A DNA stretch of 64,000 nucleotides from Lates calcarifer (taxonomy: Eukaryota > Chordata > Actinopteri > Centropomidae): contig NC_066852.1 of the NCBI RefSeq assembly GCF_001640805.2, positions 14,038,194 to 14,102,193 on the forward strand. The letters run 5' to 3'. Shown in pieces: positions 1-13,598 of the stretch (positions within the stretch are counted from its first letter, which is position 1; each line of letters begins with the position of its first letter). The notes below the pieces were generated by a model that was given only the letters and a program-made list of their open reading frames with translations, was not told the DNA's origin and did no database searches. Made by a program: the position numbers and the translations under genes.

Positions 1-1364
1 TAGACTTTGTATGTCAGCTCAGTCCCTGATAGCCACAACCTGACCTCCACCCCTGTGTGTGATGAGGGTGGTACTCTGATCCTGCTGGATTGGAAAGAGG
101 CTGTGATTACTGCATGTTCATTTTCCAGTGTGCAGACAGTATGAACTGGATGATGCATGCTGTCTTGTCATTTAAAGCAATTTCTTTTTGTTGTGGGAAC
201 CCAACCAAATTGCATCTCTGAGGAAAGCATTTCAAATGGTATTATAGTTATAACTATGTAGCAAGCAGATGTGCATGCATTTTATCCTTTCTTACGCCTA
301 CAGTACATTTACATTTACTTAATGAGGGTACTGTGCACAGTACCATGTTTATGCTTGTAGCTAGTGTTATGTAGTTAGCTACCTAATTACCTGGCTTGCT
401 GGTTTGTGAAAATGTCAGCTGTTCCAGTGCCCTATGCCACAGAGAAAATGGAAACTCCTGCTCTGTTGACATGCACTCACTCTATGGCCAGTATACTGTT
501 CCAGCAGTTAGTCAGACACTTTAAATTGGTTGTTCAGCCCGAGTGTGGTTCAAGCCACAATGCCATATCTGCTCATATTTATCACACTTAAATGTACAGG
601 TGCGGCAAGAACACAGCTTTTTCTTTGTGTGCCTGTATCTGTAGGAGCTCTCCTAGCAAGACAAATTGGCAGTTTGTGAAGAAAAATAATGGCATTCACA
701 CACCACCACAACAAATGTTGCAAAAACAGTTTAACACAATTGTTGGTGTTTTGTGTTATTGTTGACAATTTACAGTTGAAATCCATAATTTTAAACAGCT
801 GCTTTCATGTCACTGATAAATAAATAAGAAGAAGATATAGAAATAACTGAAGAGAGTACACATACAAACATTTTCAGTGCTACAGATATTGGAAGGGTTA
901 TATATCATTCTGTAAATTATACAACATATAAATCATCAGGATAACAGCTGATGGAGAGATATGAGTTAACGGTCAAGAAGAGGATCAAGTGGATGATGAG
1001 GATAAGGATAATGACAGCCGCGTTGATGATGAAGACTACGTATATGCCTGATGGCGGGGGTCGTGATGCTGCTGTTGCAGATGTTGATGAGGACGGTGAT
1101 TATATCTAAGCTTGCAGCTGAAGCAAAAAGCCTTCCACAAATGCAAAACATCTGTGAAAGTAATATGCAGAGAAAATCACAACTAAAAGCAAGGGCTTAA
1201 TAGCTAGGCATGGTTTAAAATTTATCATTACTGTGCCAGTGTGATATATTAATTTGGAACCAATACCAAAATGATATGTTTGTCAATAACTTCATTTGAG
1301 GAATATAATATAATTTTTTCTTTTTAATTAACAAAATAGGCCAAGGACCCAGCACTATTAAAGA

Positions 1365-1710
1365 AAAAGTTCCACATTTTAGAAACGTACTGGAAATGGG
1401 GGAATAGCTTCACTGTCCAAAGGTAACAAAATTCACCTACCAGCACATCTGAATTGCACTAATGACACATTGTGTAGAAGAATGATGAAGCCACATTTTG
1501 CAGGGAATTTTGTGCCACACTATTGCTAGGTCTGGATTAGTTGCCTGGCAACTACTAGACTCTCTAGGTCCTGACCAAGAAATTGTAATTTTCCCTGTTT
1601 CCCACAGCCATTATGCTAACTTAAGTTAGCTGACTACAGGCTGTAGGTTCATATTTACTATACAGACCTGAGAGTGGTGTCAGTCTAAATCTCAGGAAGA
1701 AAATAGGCTG
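1365..1710. mobile_element. MITE with long inverted ends (family copy 2)
   Basis: CCAAAGGTAACAAAATTCAC, CTACCAGCACATCT, GTTGCCTGGCAAC and the right-arm sequence GTTCATATTTACTATACAGACC correspond in order to the better preserved copy at 39338-39895. The left arm is mostly lost. Confidence 0.6.
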
Positions 1711-1952
1711 TTATGGCCTTGTTACGGAGTTTTCCTTCACATGTTGTCTTAACACAAGCAGTTATGCAAGAGCTTTTGATTAATAAGATATCCCCTTAAA
1801 TGAACAATAGGTGCCAGGCTAGCATATTTTTTCCTTTTCTTTTTTTGATTCATTTTTTCTTCATTCAACATTAGCACAACATCTATTGTATGTTGCGTGT
1901 CCTCGCACCAAACGGTGTCAACAGTTTTCCAACCCTTTCTTGCCCTGGTGAC

Positions 1953-1978
1953 ATCAATGTCAACATGTTGACATTGAT
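1953..1978. repeat. perfect 26-bp palindrome
   Basis: The 26 nt are identical to their own reverse complement, with no spacer; the centre is CAACATGTTG. Confidence 0.93.
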
Positions 1979-2989
1979 ATGAAGGAAAAAATAAAGCCGC
2001 CGGATATGGTCAAATGAATATGGGGGCCAGTGCACAGCTAACAGTTTTTTCACAGCAGTCAAACTGGCAAATTAAATACACTTTTATTGGGTTGATAGTG
2101 GATAAGAAGAATCATCATTCAATGGTCTGGGACAACAAGGTATTTTGATGTTAAGTAAATGATTGATGGAAGATGTTGGGTAGCAAATCAAATCTATCAA
2201 ATGTTTTATTTTCTATTCAATGGCCAGCTGCAAAAGCTCATACTGTAATACTGAGACCACGGAAGATTACCACACAAATGACAAATCCATCATCGCTGAT
2301 GGAATGGCAACTCAGCTCAACTCTGTCACCCTACCCACCAAAGAGGACACATTCTCAGAAAAAGATAAATACTAAATGTCATCTATGAGTAATTAAAGTT
2401 TCAAGTCTCACTCCAGCCACTATAGATGAGTGCATGCCCATCATAAAAGATTGAGTTATTCCAATGATGTTGTCTCCAAAAAAAGACCAAGGACTGAGGA
2501 GAAAGCAGAAGGAATAAAATGTAAGATTCATAAAGCTGGGAGAAGAAGAGAGAGTGTTGTTTGCAACATGACATACATTTGAAGTTGGGGCACTGTCATG
2601 CACTGTGAAAAATATGGATCTCACTACAAACACTGAGAGCCTGGAACTAAAATGCAGATGCCCACAGGAGGCATGAAACAGCATCAGTATGTTTCAATTA
2701 CGACTTCTACCAAATAATCATGCTTTCCTACGTGTCAGGGGAAAAGGGGGGTAGTGTTTACTGAGTGAATCACAGCATACATCAGAAGCCAGGAAACAAG
2801 AGGCAAGGTGACACATATGAAGAGAAAAAGGATCACCTTAAGTGTTTCATGGGTGAGCTGTTGGGAAGAAAACTGTATCACCAGGGCTCATATTGGGATG
2901 ACAGCAAATTAAAACCCAGCTCTGTTTTTGCTTGTTAAGAAATGGAAAATGAGCTCCTCTTGAGCATGTGCCCATAAAATACATATAAA

Positions 2990-3210
2990 AATATGCTTAT
3001 AAGCTTTCTTGTTGATACAATGAGACGATTGGTACCAATCACACAGTGAAATATGAAGTTACTGCTGTTAGCTTAGCCTGAAGACTGGAAGCGAGGGGAA
3101 ATTGCTAGCCTGGCTTTGTATGCCATCAAAGGAGGACAGTGCAAAAAACAATCTGCAATTTGTTCTCAAATGTAAACCACAAAGCCAAACTACCCTATAA
3201 ATGCCACTAA
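2990..3210. mobile_element. MITE with long inverted ends (family copy 3, partial)
   Basis: AAGCTTTCTTGTTGATACAA, ATATGAAGTTACTGCTGTTAG and GACTGGAAGCGAGGGGAAATTGC followed by CTAGCCTGGC match the left half of the same family. The right half is absent. Confidence 0.55.
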
Positions 3211-3782
3211 TTACTGTCATCTCATATTAGATTTAATTGGAATCTAGTATTATGCTCTTCTTCTTCTCTAACCTTAAAACACAAACTTTGTAAATTGTTT
3301 AGAATTCAAGCTGTGCTTTTAAACAAACTGCCAAATGATACAATACAGATACTTTAAGACAGCTGGCTTTTACTGTTAAAAGATGTTGACTTCTCTATAG
3401 ATCTCCTAACTTGTAAACATGAGAGAAAAGAAATGAAAAGGAAGGAAATGGGTAAATAAACAACATCGTTGTCAAATTACTGCTGGGAAAAAGTACAGAT
3501 AACCTGGACTGACTTCTGTAAACAAATATTGCAAATTACTTTACACTGACCTTTGAATGGAAATGGTCCTGCTATTCACCTTTTAAATAGCAAGGTGGTT
3601 CATGTCAAACACAATAATGCATTAATGCAGTTGAAATTCATTTGGCATTTGTGCTGCTTTTATCTGACAAGATAAAAAACGTATGATTAAATTCAATTAA
3701 ATTCAATTAAAGTGGCTGTACTTAAAAATAAAACACGTCTTCTGGTAGATCGGTTGGTCCCCCACTTTTGTCCAGACTAAAA

Positions 3783-4260
3783 TATCAGAAAACTTTTGGA
3801 TGGGCTGCCATAAAATTTGGTACAGACATTCATCATCCCCAGAGGATGGATCCTGGCACTTTTTTGTGGATTTGAGTGAAATACTATGAACTATTACAGA
3901 TTGAAATTTGGTTCAGAATAGGGAACGGTAATGGTTTGATTAGGTTTAAGTACAAAAACTCCTTGGTTAAGTTTAGGGAAAGATGGTGGTTCGGGTTAGA
4001 ATAAGTACTTTGTTAAAGTTAGAGGACATTCATCATGTTTCAATACTAAACATGAAGTTTGTTTGCAAGGTTGTGATATGGTCAAAGAACAGTGACGACT
4101 ATTGCTTTCATGTAAGAAACAAACAGTTTTTTTTTGTGGACTCATCTGTCAACCCAAACTTTGTCCCCCTAATGTAGACTTTGTTATTCTCTATGCTACA
4201 TCACCTGACTTCCTCCTTGGCTCCCGTCATAAATACACTGGCCACTAGAAGTTGCCTAAC
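3783..4260. repeat. dispersed fish repeats, two adjoining blocks
   Basis: CTGCCATAAAATTTGGTACA (about 3805-3824) belongs to the family seen at 33380-33670. From about 3950, CTCCTTGGTTAAGTTTAGGG through ACATCACCTGACTTCCTCCT is a second block that I recognise as common in percomorphs. Class unknown. Confidence 0.5.
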
Positions 4261-4503
4261 AGTAAAACATTACTGTGGTTTATAATAAGCTGCTTGAACA
4301 GATGACCTGTGGGCTTTTTTTTTTTTTTTCCTGACTTCTCCCTCTTTAGATCCACTTTCAGTACAACCCTGTTAGATTTTTTGTATCACACGAAGAAAAT
4401 AGTACTACAAAATTATCTGCTGAGTAACTTGCTTTGCCCTCCAAATTCAGTTAAAAGACCACATTTTTTAGCTCTGCTTGGACAAATCTTTGGAAAAGAA
4501 TTA

Positions 4504-4532
4504 GCCTAGTGGATACGATAGATCCACTAGGC
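4504..4532. repeat. 11-bp stem-loop
   Basis: GCCTAGTGGAT (4504-4514) pairs perfectly with ATCCACTAGGC (4522-4532) around a 7-nt loop. No T run follows, and it is not next to any gene. Confidence 0.85.
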
Positions 4533-6055
4533 CATCATATTCAGCCTTGAAAAATGGACTCCGAAGGAGGAATGTGTGCTAGGACACAGCTTGCAATACT
4601 ATAACAGACAGATCAGTCAAATGAATTAAATTGTGTGGATGAGATTAGATACTAGATTTAATTAACACAAAAGAAAAGGAATCACAGTTTCTTGCACATG
4701 GGCAAAGAACACATTATAACATATTAGACACAAGCACATTATAAAACTAATGTGTGGAAAGATCTGCCTGATGTGTGGAGTGCAGTTCATTGCATTGTTT
4801 TTTATATATATGTTGAATATATATGCCATATTGTGACACATACTGATAGTAGAAGACATTATTTTCTATGATAGAGATAGAGATTTCAGCAGTATCACTC
4901 AGCCCAGTTGTATTAACACATTTGTTTTTAGGTGAATTAGAAGATGAATGTCTTTTAATTCAAGTCTTAAGTTCAAGGAAACTCCTCTTCCAGGCTGGTA
5001 CAGACACAGAGAGGAGTCACTGGCATGGCGAACACAGACAGAATTTATTCCAACCCAAAACCCAACAACAACAGCTCACTGAGGCTGCTTTTATAGGCGC
5101 CTAGTAAACAGTGTAAGAAGCTTCAGCTGGGCCAGACTGAGGTAGCAGCTTGTTAGAGCGATCCCACACAGCTGAGCAGCCTTCTGTGGCTTCGTCCTGG
5201 GTGCTGCAGGGTGGAGGGCGGGTACTGTCCTTGTATCTGTGCTGTAGGTCCCCAGGCAGTATCAGCGCCTGAGTGACAACCCCCTGCTGCCTTTGGCTCG
5301 CTTATATTTGCATGCATATCCTATTTATATGCTGGGCTTTCAATGCAGCATAATTTCATGCTTAAACTTTTATTTTCAACTGACCAGAACCTCCTTGAGC
5401 TCACATATGTTAAAAAAATTATTAGTATTATTGTTCACAAAAAAATGACCTTGTTATCTTATTACTCGTTAGTGCTTTCAACTAACTTTTGCATTTTCTT
5501 TGCACCTGTATAAACTATCTTATTGTGTTATTGTGTATCTTCAGAAATTTGCATTATCACACACACACATTTTGAAGTCTCTAAAGATGCACTCTGGGTA
5601 ATATTTCAATCATAATTGCTATAATCATCAAATATTAGTTTCTAAATTGGCAAAAAATATTTGTATATTATCAAATAGCTGCTGATAAACTTTCTTTCAA
5701 TTAATTAATAGATTAACTGACCTATTGTTGTAACTCCTTCAAAACTATTTTTAACTCAGCTCAGGCTGTTTCTTAGTCTTTTCATTAATAGACAAATTAT
5801 CACAGAGTCATATGCAAACTCCTGCTGGTTGTGTGACTTAGTGTGATGAATGAATATGGTGGTGTGGGAGGAACAATAAGATGGTGAAGAGTGCAGGACC
5901 ATGGGAAAGCAATTCTGGGGACTTCCCTCGAGGCACATAAACTGTACCTGTAGTGTGATAGTTTATGATTCGGATCACATTCATAGCATCAAACTGCTTA
6001 CCCTGATTTTATCTCTGTGTTGGTGTTAATGGTTTTAAAAGCCTTGGTGGGCTTA

Positions 6056-6126
6056 TATCTATCTATCTATCTATCTGTCTGTCTGTCTCTCTGTCTCTCT
6101 GTCTGTCTGTCTATCTGTCTCTCTGT
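6056..6126 (+). repeat. compound TATC/TGTC tetranucleotide microsatellite
   Basis: ATCT units grade into GTCT and CTCT variants over about 70 nt. Confidence 0.93.
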
Positions 6127-9100
6127 TTCTACTGCATTTATCTACTCTGGGTGTGAACCATTGGCTTAAAAGAGACTGGATTTAGTAGTTAGGTTGCATT
6201 TTTATTACTTTTGAACATTCATAAGATAAACATGTACAATAAAAGGTGATGAAAAAGAACACTCTGTCACTTTGAGAGGCAGTGGAAATATGATTAGTGT
6301 TCTCACTGCAATTTCTGCAAAGTCTGAACTATGCAAATCTCAATAAAACTGATGGTTTTTCTTTTGGAAGCCAAACTGCTGACATGCAGTGGACCTAAGA
6401 TTTGATGGAGCATTGAAAATCTCCTGGTCACTCTCTTTGTCTGTTATGCATCAGTACTTCTTGGTGTGCTGACCCAGACAGTCTCCTGTGGTCCCTGTAA
6501 AAAGAGAACAGCTTGAAAAAAAAGCCCAAGAGATTACAGAGTTACTCCACTACATTCATGAAAATGAACATTAGATCTGTGTTTTTAAGGATTCATGACT
6601 AACTACATATCTTTGTACTTAAAGATAATGGGTAACCAGCTATCCTTGCCCTATTGGTAGAAGAAGTTTTACTGTCTCCTGGAGAACCTTGGTTAAATAT
6701 GAAGAAGTAAATAAGTTCTGAGCTGTAGATTTGGAGGCAGGATAAGATTTTGTAACCAGACGTAACAGGCAACCTGTCAGCCCTTAGTTAGTGGTGAACT
6801 CTGAATTATACATGTCCCCACACTTTGTCCTCTGAAAAGAAAGCATGTATGTTTGTGTCTTTGAGTTATTTGAAGAATTTAATCACCAGTTACAGTCTCT
6901 AATTACTAAAACATGCAACCAAACAGATGCATAAATGATTCATTATGAGACAGCAAACAAACCTATCATTTTTCTGTGTTTAATCAGCTCTACCATCAAT
7001 GAAAGTCTGTGCTAAAAACATGATAGGCAGCAGCAACTATTGTCTATAATTTCTTTAATCTCTAACCCAAAGTTTCTATCAAAGGAAATGGCCCATTATA
7101 TATGGGTCAATCCAAACTTTTTTCCATATTAGACCAAATTAGATTTAATTTTTAAATTGGTTAATCAAAAGTATGTGTCATTGTTGCAGTCATTTTCGTC
7201 TATGATTAAAAGTAATAATTCCTACAGCTCTTTTCTCATTTGACATGAAATGCTTTACAGTGATTCAACAGACTGTTCCATTTGTCTGTGATGTCTCATT
7301 CAGAAGATACTTCTGTATCTTAATTTAAATCAAAAGGGCTGTGAACTTGAGAAGCAAATAACAGACACAGAATAAAATGACAGGCAAGTTTTTCTCCAGA
7401 CACTGATTAATTTAATGCCGTTTGATATTTGCCCTCACAGTTTGGTGCAGACATTTGACCAAGGAGATATGATGGAGGCTTTGTCCAACAGCTTAATCTC
7501 CTATGTCAAGCAATACTTGTTTCAAATGTTTACTGTGAATGGTATTCCTGTATCATTGGACCAGACAGAACAACCAACTACTGCAGCTCTGTGAAGTTTC
7601 TATTTGATTTTTACTGGTTGAGGCCTGAATTTGGAAGTAAACCTAGTTTATCGATAGAATAGTCAACTAATTTAGCTCCGATTTAGTATGATAGCACATG
7701 CATCGTACACTGAAACATTACCCAGTTACTTAATTTGTCGCTCACTTGGGAAAACAAAAGTTCGTTATGGAAATTTCAGAGGGGAGATTAGATCATTCAC
7801 AACAAGAACAGAACTTGTTCCTATCTGTCTTGATAGAAAGCCTATTCTAAAATCTCAGCAGGCTTGCTTCTATATAGAAACGCCAGCTTGAGAATTATTC
7901 AAGAATTGTGTCTCACCCCATCAAAGAATAGAGGCTATTTCTGTAGCATTCTACTTTTCCTGGAATTGCTTTGGCACAGTCAAAGGGAATCTTATGCGCA
8001 CACAAATGCTGTGCCAAAATGCTGTAGATAATTCATAAGATATTTGTACCTCCTCTTGACAAGTAATATCCTTAGACATTCTCTATTTTGTTTCTGGCAT
8101 CACTCAGACTGGAAAGGCCTTAGGTTGAGGGAGTAAAAGATTACAGAGGTGTGGTGAGAAGTCGTTACTTGTGGCACAGCATTTACTCAATGCACAGACC
8201 CATGCTTCTAGTAGATTGGGCGTGCATATTGAGCGGGGTTTTCCTTACATTGATTCCTATAGGTCTATTGGAATTGCTTTCATAGTCTTGCAGGCTCCAT
8301 TTAAAGAATGACAGGGTGTTCAACCTCCACTGGTCCTCTAATAGGAAAACTGATGAGTGAAAGGAATAGGGCTAAACAGTAGAGGAACAATAACTGTGGT
8401 ACACTGGGGACAAATGTTGCCCTCTTCTGTGTTGTAACCCTAGAACCTGTTTGGGTAAAAACAAGCAATCAGTGATTAGAACACACTCAAGCATGTGAAA
8501 AGTGACACCATAAATTACATACAGTAACTATAACAGTGGAATCCTGTTAAACCTGATAATGACAAAAGAAAAGTTATCGTCTCACTCAAAGCATAGCAAA
8601 GCGCTGCATTTGCAGTTGTCAGATTTGTTAAACATACCTGTGGCAGTTGAGTGAGTTTGCAATTTCATTCACACCTCACTTCCTGTTTTACTCCTTCACC
8701 TGTTTATTCTTCAGAGGAATGCTCCAAGATCACCGCTGCGTTCACTGAAACGTTATTGAGCATCACACAACGATGCCTGTTGTTCGGTGTCAACCGTGGA
8801 ATCAAGCAAAAACTGTTCAGTCCCTTCCCCTGCAGCGTTGAGTCTGTGTGAAAGCTGCGCATGCACAGCCAGTAACTGTTGAACCACCAGCCTATCTGGC
8901 TGCCCCTCTGTCCCTCCCCTATGTAGCAGGTTGACTTTTAGTAACAGCAGCTCCCTCTTGCTGAGTCTCCTCAGCACTGTAATGATAGTCCTAACAGACA
9001 GATCCTGAAGACGATCCACTGAAGAGACTGTATTGTTTGAATGTAGAAAGTTGTATGGTTGAAATCGTATTTTGTGAAGAGCCCTCCGCTCTCAATTTTT

Positions 9101-11369
9101 CAGTGGCCAGTCCTAAAAGTTCCATATATTCAACTGTAAGTGCTCTACTTTGGCACAGTACTTATGAGGAGCCACTGCTCCTTGTAGAAGGCTAGCAGTA
9201 GCTGAGGTGTCCCACTCCACTACAGTATCTCTTCAGTCATCTTAATCCGTTCCTCAGCTATATAGCAAGGATGGGTCACACAAGGAAAGTGTTGAATATT
9301 GAATTATGGGGCTTACTATAATATTTACAACTTGCACCTTACCGTCTTCATATCAAAATTTAAGGAGTCACACGTGATGTTAATATAACCTGACACATTA
9401 TTTATAGATTAATATAACTGATATGTTTCTGCCCATTTTGTCATTAACTTGGGGCATTAGCACATTAGCATTTTGTAACAAGGTCATAGGGGGTACATAA
9501 AACAGTCCTGTGAAAATATGGTCTTCTCAGATTTACCATTCTACATGCCATTTTATAATATAAATCAAATACCATGCTTCTCATGTATAATACCATTCTT
9601 GTACTGGTATCTTGACTAGGATAAAGAATATACAATTGCACTGGCCATGGTATGAGAGCTACAAATGCACTACGGTGCAGCAGTGTAACAGTGACCATAG
9701 CACCACAGTATGAGTATGTTTGCAGTGGCATTAGTAATTGTATCCATTGTATATAGTGTTATTGTATCTCAATGATACCAATTCATTGACTACTGTTTGA
9801 TCCATTTTTATGGTGTAACCATGACACTTAGTACTGTATGCTGTAGGAGTAACTATAGCATTATAATAACCATAACAAAATAATATGTGTATTGAAGTAG
9901 CATAAGAAGAACAAAGACAGCTCAGAATGAGGAGTAAGTGAAAAATAAGCCACTGTACTCTGCAGTGAAAAGGCCAACAAACCTGATTAAATTCAATTTA
10001 GTGGTGGAGGATGCACAGGAGTGTGTATCTGGGTGGGCTGTTAGAGTTGGCACCAGCCCTTGCTGAAATGAGATTAATTGGCCACCCATGGTGTCCCACC
10101 ACCAGATTCTGACCGTGGTGGGAAATTGGATTGTTGCTTTTAATGAAGAAGGAGCGTGTTACCTTGTGAGAAAATCCATTAAATGTAGAGGAGGCAATGT
10201 TACATATTACAGTAACAAGCATAAATGGGAACACCTTACTTACAAGTTGATGTGTTATTATTGTGTGATCAATATAAACAATACAGTGAGTCCTATGTGG
10301 TCAGGGAGGCAGCTAACATCGGGCCCCAGTTTGAGCTCTTAGCCATATATATCATTGGATTTTGTTACTTTTTTAAAAGAGTCATGACCATATCAGTTCA
10401 GTCAGCTAAACAGTCCTGGTAAAGCCAGAAAATGTTGTGGACAATCCAACTTCTTCAGTTTCCCTTCTAAAAAGTGTTCCTCTGATAGAGATTTTCTTTT
10501 TAAAAATCTGAATGTTAGTAGGGGTTAAAAACAAGACTTCAGATATGCTAAATCAGCTGAAAAGTTTTTTACAACTGGAGTGAAATGGCATTGCCAGACT
10601 AGAATCACAAATCCCCATTGAGAGATAGGCTTTTGAATGTTTCATCTGCTCTGTGTGCGTTAGCTTAACAGTCCCTGAGATATTTTGAGCGTTGGTGAAA
10701 TTGATGTGGGCAAAGGGAGTGGGCGATCACTATAGGAAACATAGGCGATGTCAAAGATGCAGATACAAAAGGATATGCATGATAAAAACAAAACACTTCC
10801 ATTGAAGTTACTGTCAACATGGCCCATGGTCATACCCCACCCCCACCCAAATAATAAACCTTATTTATAGCAGCTTTTAAACAAATCCTGCCTTTAGCTA
10901 TATGAATGTTGCAGGTTATCAGATCAGCAAATGTGCCAAATTAGCACTAATTTAGCGTGTGATTAATTAAACATTGATGTGTATATAAAATATTTCACAG
11001 TTTGAAATGGGCCCTGTTTTCTACTGCTTCTAGGTATGGTACATTTATGTGTCTTACAATGATATCTTGGAGCACAAGTTGCTCTTAATGAGTGTAAATG
11101 GGAGTTGTTTAAAAACCGTTATCATGGGACAAACGCTATGAAGCTGAAAGCACCACACGCCTCCTTATCTTCTTATATACATAAATACTTCTGTGTTGTT
11201 TTTCCAAATCAAAACAAGCTGAAGTCAACCACATATTTGCAGCTGCAACAGGCTCTAAAAAGCATTTCATATACGAAACCTGGCCCGGGCAAATTGCAAT
11301 TCATTCTGCAAGAAGAGTGTCAGTTTTTATGACCTTCCAGGATACAGCTGTTCCCATGATAAACCTGTC

Positions 11370-11424
11370 TATCAGAAAGGTTTTCTCCCCCAGCCGAGAG
11401 CTTTCTGATACTTCGGGGAGAAAC
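11370..11424. repeat. two interlocking inverted repeats
   Basis: Arm A TATCAGAAAG (11370-11379) pairs with CTTTCTGATA (11401-11410). Arm B GTTTTCTCCCC (11380-11390) pairs with GGGGAGAAAC (11415-11424) with one bulged T. The order A-B-A'-B' means the two stems interlock rather than nest. Confidence 0.85.
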
Positions 11425-12500
11425 TGTGATGAGAACTGTGACTTTGCCGTGATGCATTCTTTTTTGTGACATCTACCTTTAGTGAATAAACCCCAATGGT
11501 GGCAGTCCCTCATCAGACCCAATAGAGGCTGTAATTCCCTGCAGATTCAAACACATATTATATTTCTCTTTTTGGCAGAGATGAAATTGGGCCACACTTG
11601 CACGAAATGCCTCTCCTCCAAGTTGAGAAATGCCTATAAATGAGAGAGAATTCAGTTTAATACAACATAAAGATTATTTCTTGCTTTCAGACATTTAGTT
11701 CTCTTTGTGGTTTATGACAAACCCTGGACTTTTAACTTGACAAATTATTTACAGTAGTCAGAACTTATTGCAGACTAATTGATTGAATCTGAATGAATCA
11801 ACACTGTGTATGTAAACTGCCACAGTATCTGTATTCCTGTCTCTTCCAGAGGAGACAGGGCGACTTTGGCACATTTTGTGAATGTTAAAAGCAGAAAGCA
11901 CAACATTGACTGTACAACCTTTATTTATACATCAAACATATTTTGAGTTAGATCAGCTGTACAGTGTTTTGCATGCAGTATATACAGTAGGCATCCTTGA
12001 ACTCTACAGTATTGTTCCTCTTGTGCAAATTTGTTGTAATAGATTGCAGTAGCTGATTTTGGTTTTGATCACTTAATTGGATCACACAACAGCACTGCTC
12101 TTTTATGTGTTTTTAATAGGTTTTGGACAGCAGTGAGTTCTTTGGCACAGAGGTATAAGGCTACATCAGGCTGGGAGTACACAGACAATACTTGTCTGTA
12201 GGATAAATTCATTATTGGCTTTTGTTCTCTGTAGGGAAATTGTTGTTGATAATGAAAAGATAAATAAACTCTGCTCTCATCCTTTAAATACAAATTTTGT
12301 CTCTCAGAATCAGTGGCGTTTCCCCAGATGTGCTTCCACAAGATGATTAGACACTAGTTGTAGCTTTTAGCCTGAATGGTAGTAATGAGTCAGTGCAGGT
12401 CCCCAATTCATCCAAAGACTTCCGCACAACTTTGTTTGTGTCCTTAGGCCTGGGAGGCGTACCCTCTTTTGTTAACACAGAATATTGATTTTTTTTGGTT

Positions 12501-12526
12501 TTTTTGTTTGTTTGTTTGTTTGTTTC
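12501..12526 (+). repeat. TTTG tetranucleotide repeat
   Basis: This is a short TTTG run following a T-rich tract. Confidence 0.9.
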
Positions 12527-13157
12527 TAAGACAGACCTCTTTCTTTGCATCAATCCCAGCCGCTGGCCCGCATGTGTTGTTTAGCTGTAGCGTCTTAGCT
12601 TGAGCCCAGGGAGCGCAGAGGGCTTAAGGGGCTCAGCATCACTGAAGTTAGTGAGGCCATGCATTGCACCAAAACATCTGTGGGGGTGTTTATGAAACAG
12701 ACTTTCCCCACCAGCTTCTTGAAAATCAGCATAGGGCTCAGCAAACCAGTGAGACCCTCTCTGTTTCCCTCTCTTGCCTGAGTGTTAAGACATGAGGTGG
12801 GGCGTCAGGATTGAGATGCTGCTTGGCCGATGTGTCATGTTGAGGGCCTGTTGCTAGAATCTACAGGCTTTAGTCGTGATCTTTATGATAGCCAGCAGTC
12901 AACAACAAGTTTTTTGAAATGGCCTATAAAAATGTGAACCACTGCTTAATGCTAAATATTGAATTCTTCTGAACAATTAAACCTCCCCATCACTCTCATC
13001 TCTGTGTTTACCTCCCTGCCATTTTAATGATTTGTCAGAGTTTGTAGTTAATTTGCCATTTTATTCATAATGACTGTAGATTATTTATCCTTTTTTGTAC
13101 CATAGATTGTGAGTAATCTTCCAGCTAATCATTACACATTCTTCTTTTATGTCTTAG

Positions 13158-13598
13158 GATGTTAAGAGGCTGAGGAGAATGGAGGCTGTACCTAGGCTCC
13201 ATGCCTAGCTAACCCATGGAGAACTGACAGGAACAGTGCTGGATGGAGGCCAAGACACTGGATGGCGAAGACGAGGAAGCACACAGTATTGTGGATCACT
13301 TGTATTGTTTGTTCTCTTTCTCAGCTGATCCAAAGTAGATGCAAAGTGTTCTGCGATGTGCCTGATTTGTTCGCTCTGTCACGTGTTGTGCATGGAAAGA
13401 TGGCAAAAAGAATCAGGATAGTCACTCAAGGCTAAGGAAACGTGTGGGAGTTGCAGTCGTATATATCTGTAAATTTTAAATTTTAGAGTGATAACAAAAG
13501 AAGTGCAAACATTAGATAACATTTCCTCCTCACAGCTGTGTTGGATACATATGAATTAGAGACCACAAAGGAGCCAGTAGTTGTAGATAGTAATCATC
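13158..13598 (+). other. nrxn2: probable 5'UTR segment of nrxn2 alpha
   Basis: The start codon at 13599 must be preceded by untranslated exon sequence. A pyrimidine-rich stretch ending in TTAG at 13154-13157 looks like a 3' splice site, so a 5'UTR exon could begin at 13158. A second good acceptor (TTTCCTCCTCACAG) ends at 13535. The sequence cannot decide between these two or a transcription start inside the region. Short upstream ORFs are present, for example ATG at 13179 with a stop ending at 13208. No TATA box or other promoter element is clear. Confidence 0.35.

Larger units (their letters stand above)
1..13157. other. upstream or 5' intronic non-coding region
   Basis: I see no convincing coding exon, rRNA or tRNA gene in these 13 kb. 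Open frames are short, have no recognisable domains and lack plausible splice context. The stretch holds two diverged copies of a long-inverted-repeat MITE (about 1365-1710 and 2990-3210), other dispersed fish repeats (3783-4260), a TATC/TGTC microsatellite near 6,056-6,126, a perfect 26-bp palindrome (1953-1978), interlocking inverted repeats at 11370-11424 and a TTTG run at 12501-12526. It could be intergenic sequence, an intron inside the 5'UTR, or both. Confidence 0.6.

Noticed and set aside
8753..9019. 88-codon open frame on the minus strand with a fairly protein-like composition (leucine- and arginine-rich).
   Set aside because: No recognisable domain, no splice or promoter context, and the opposite strand is open too. 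Length is within chance for this base composition.
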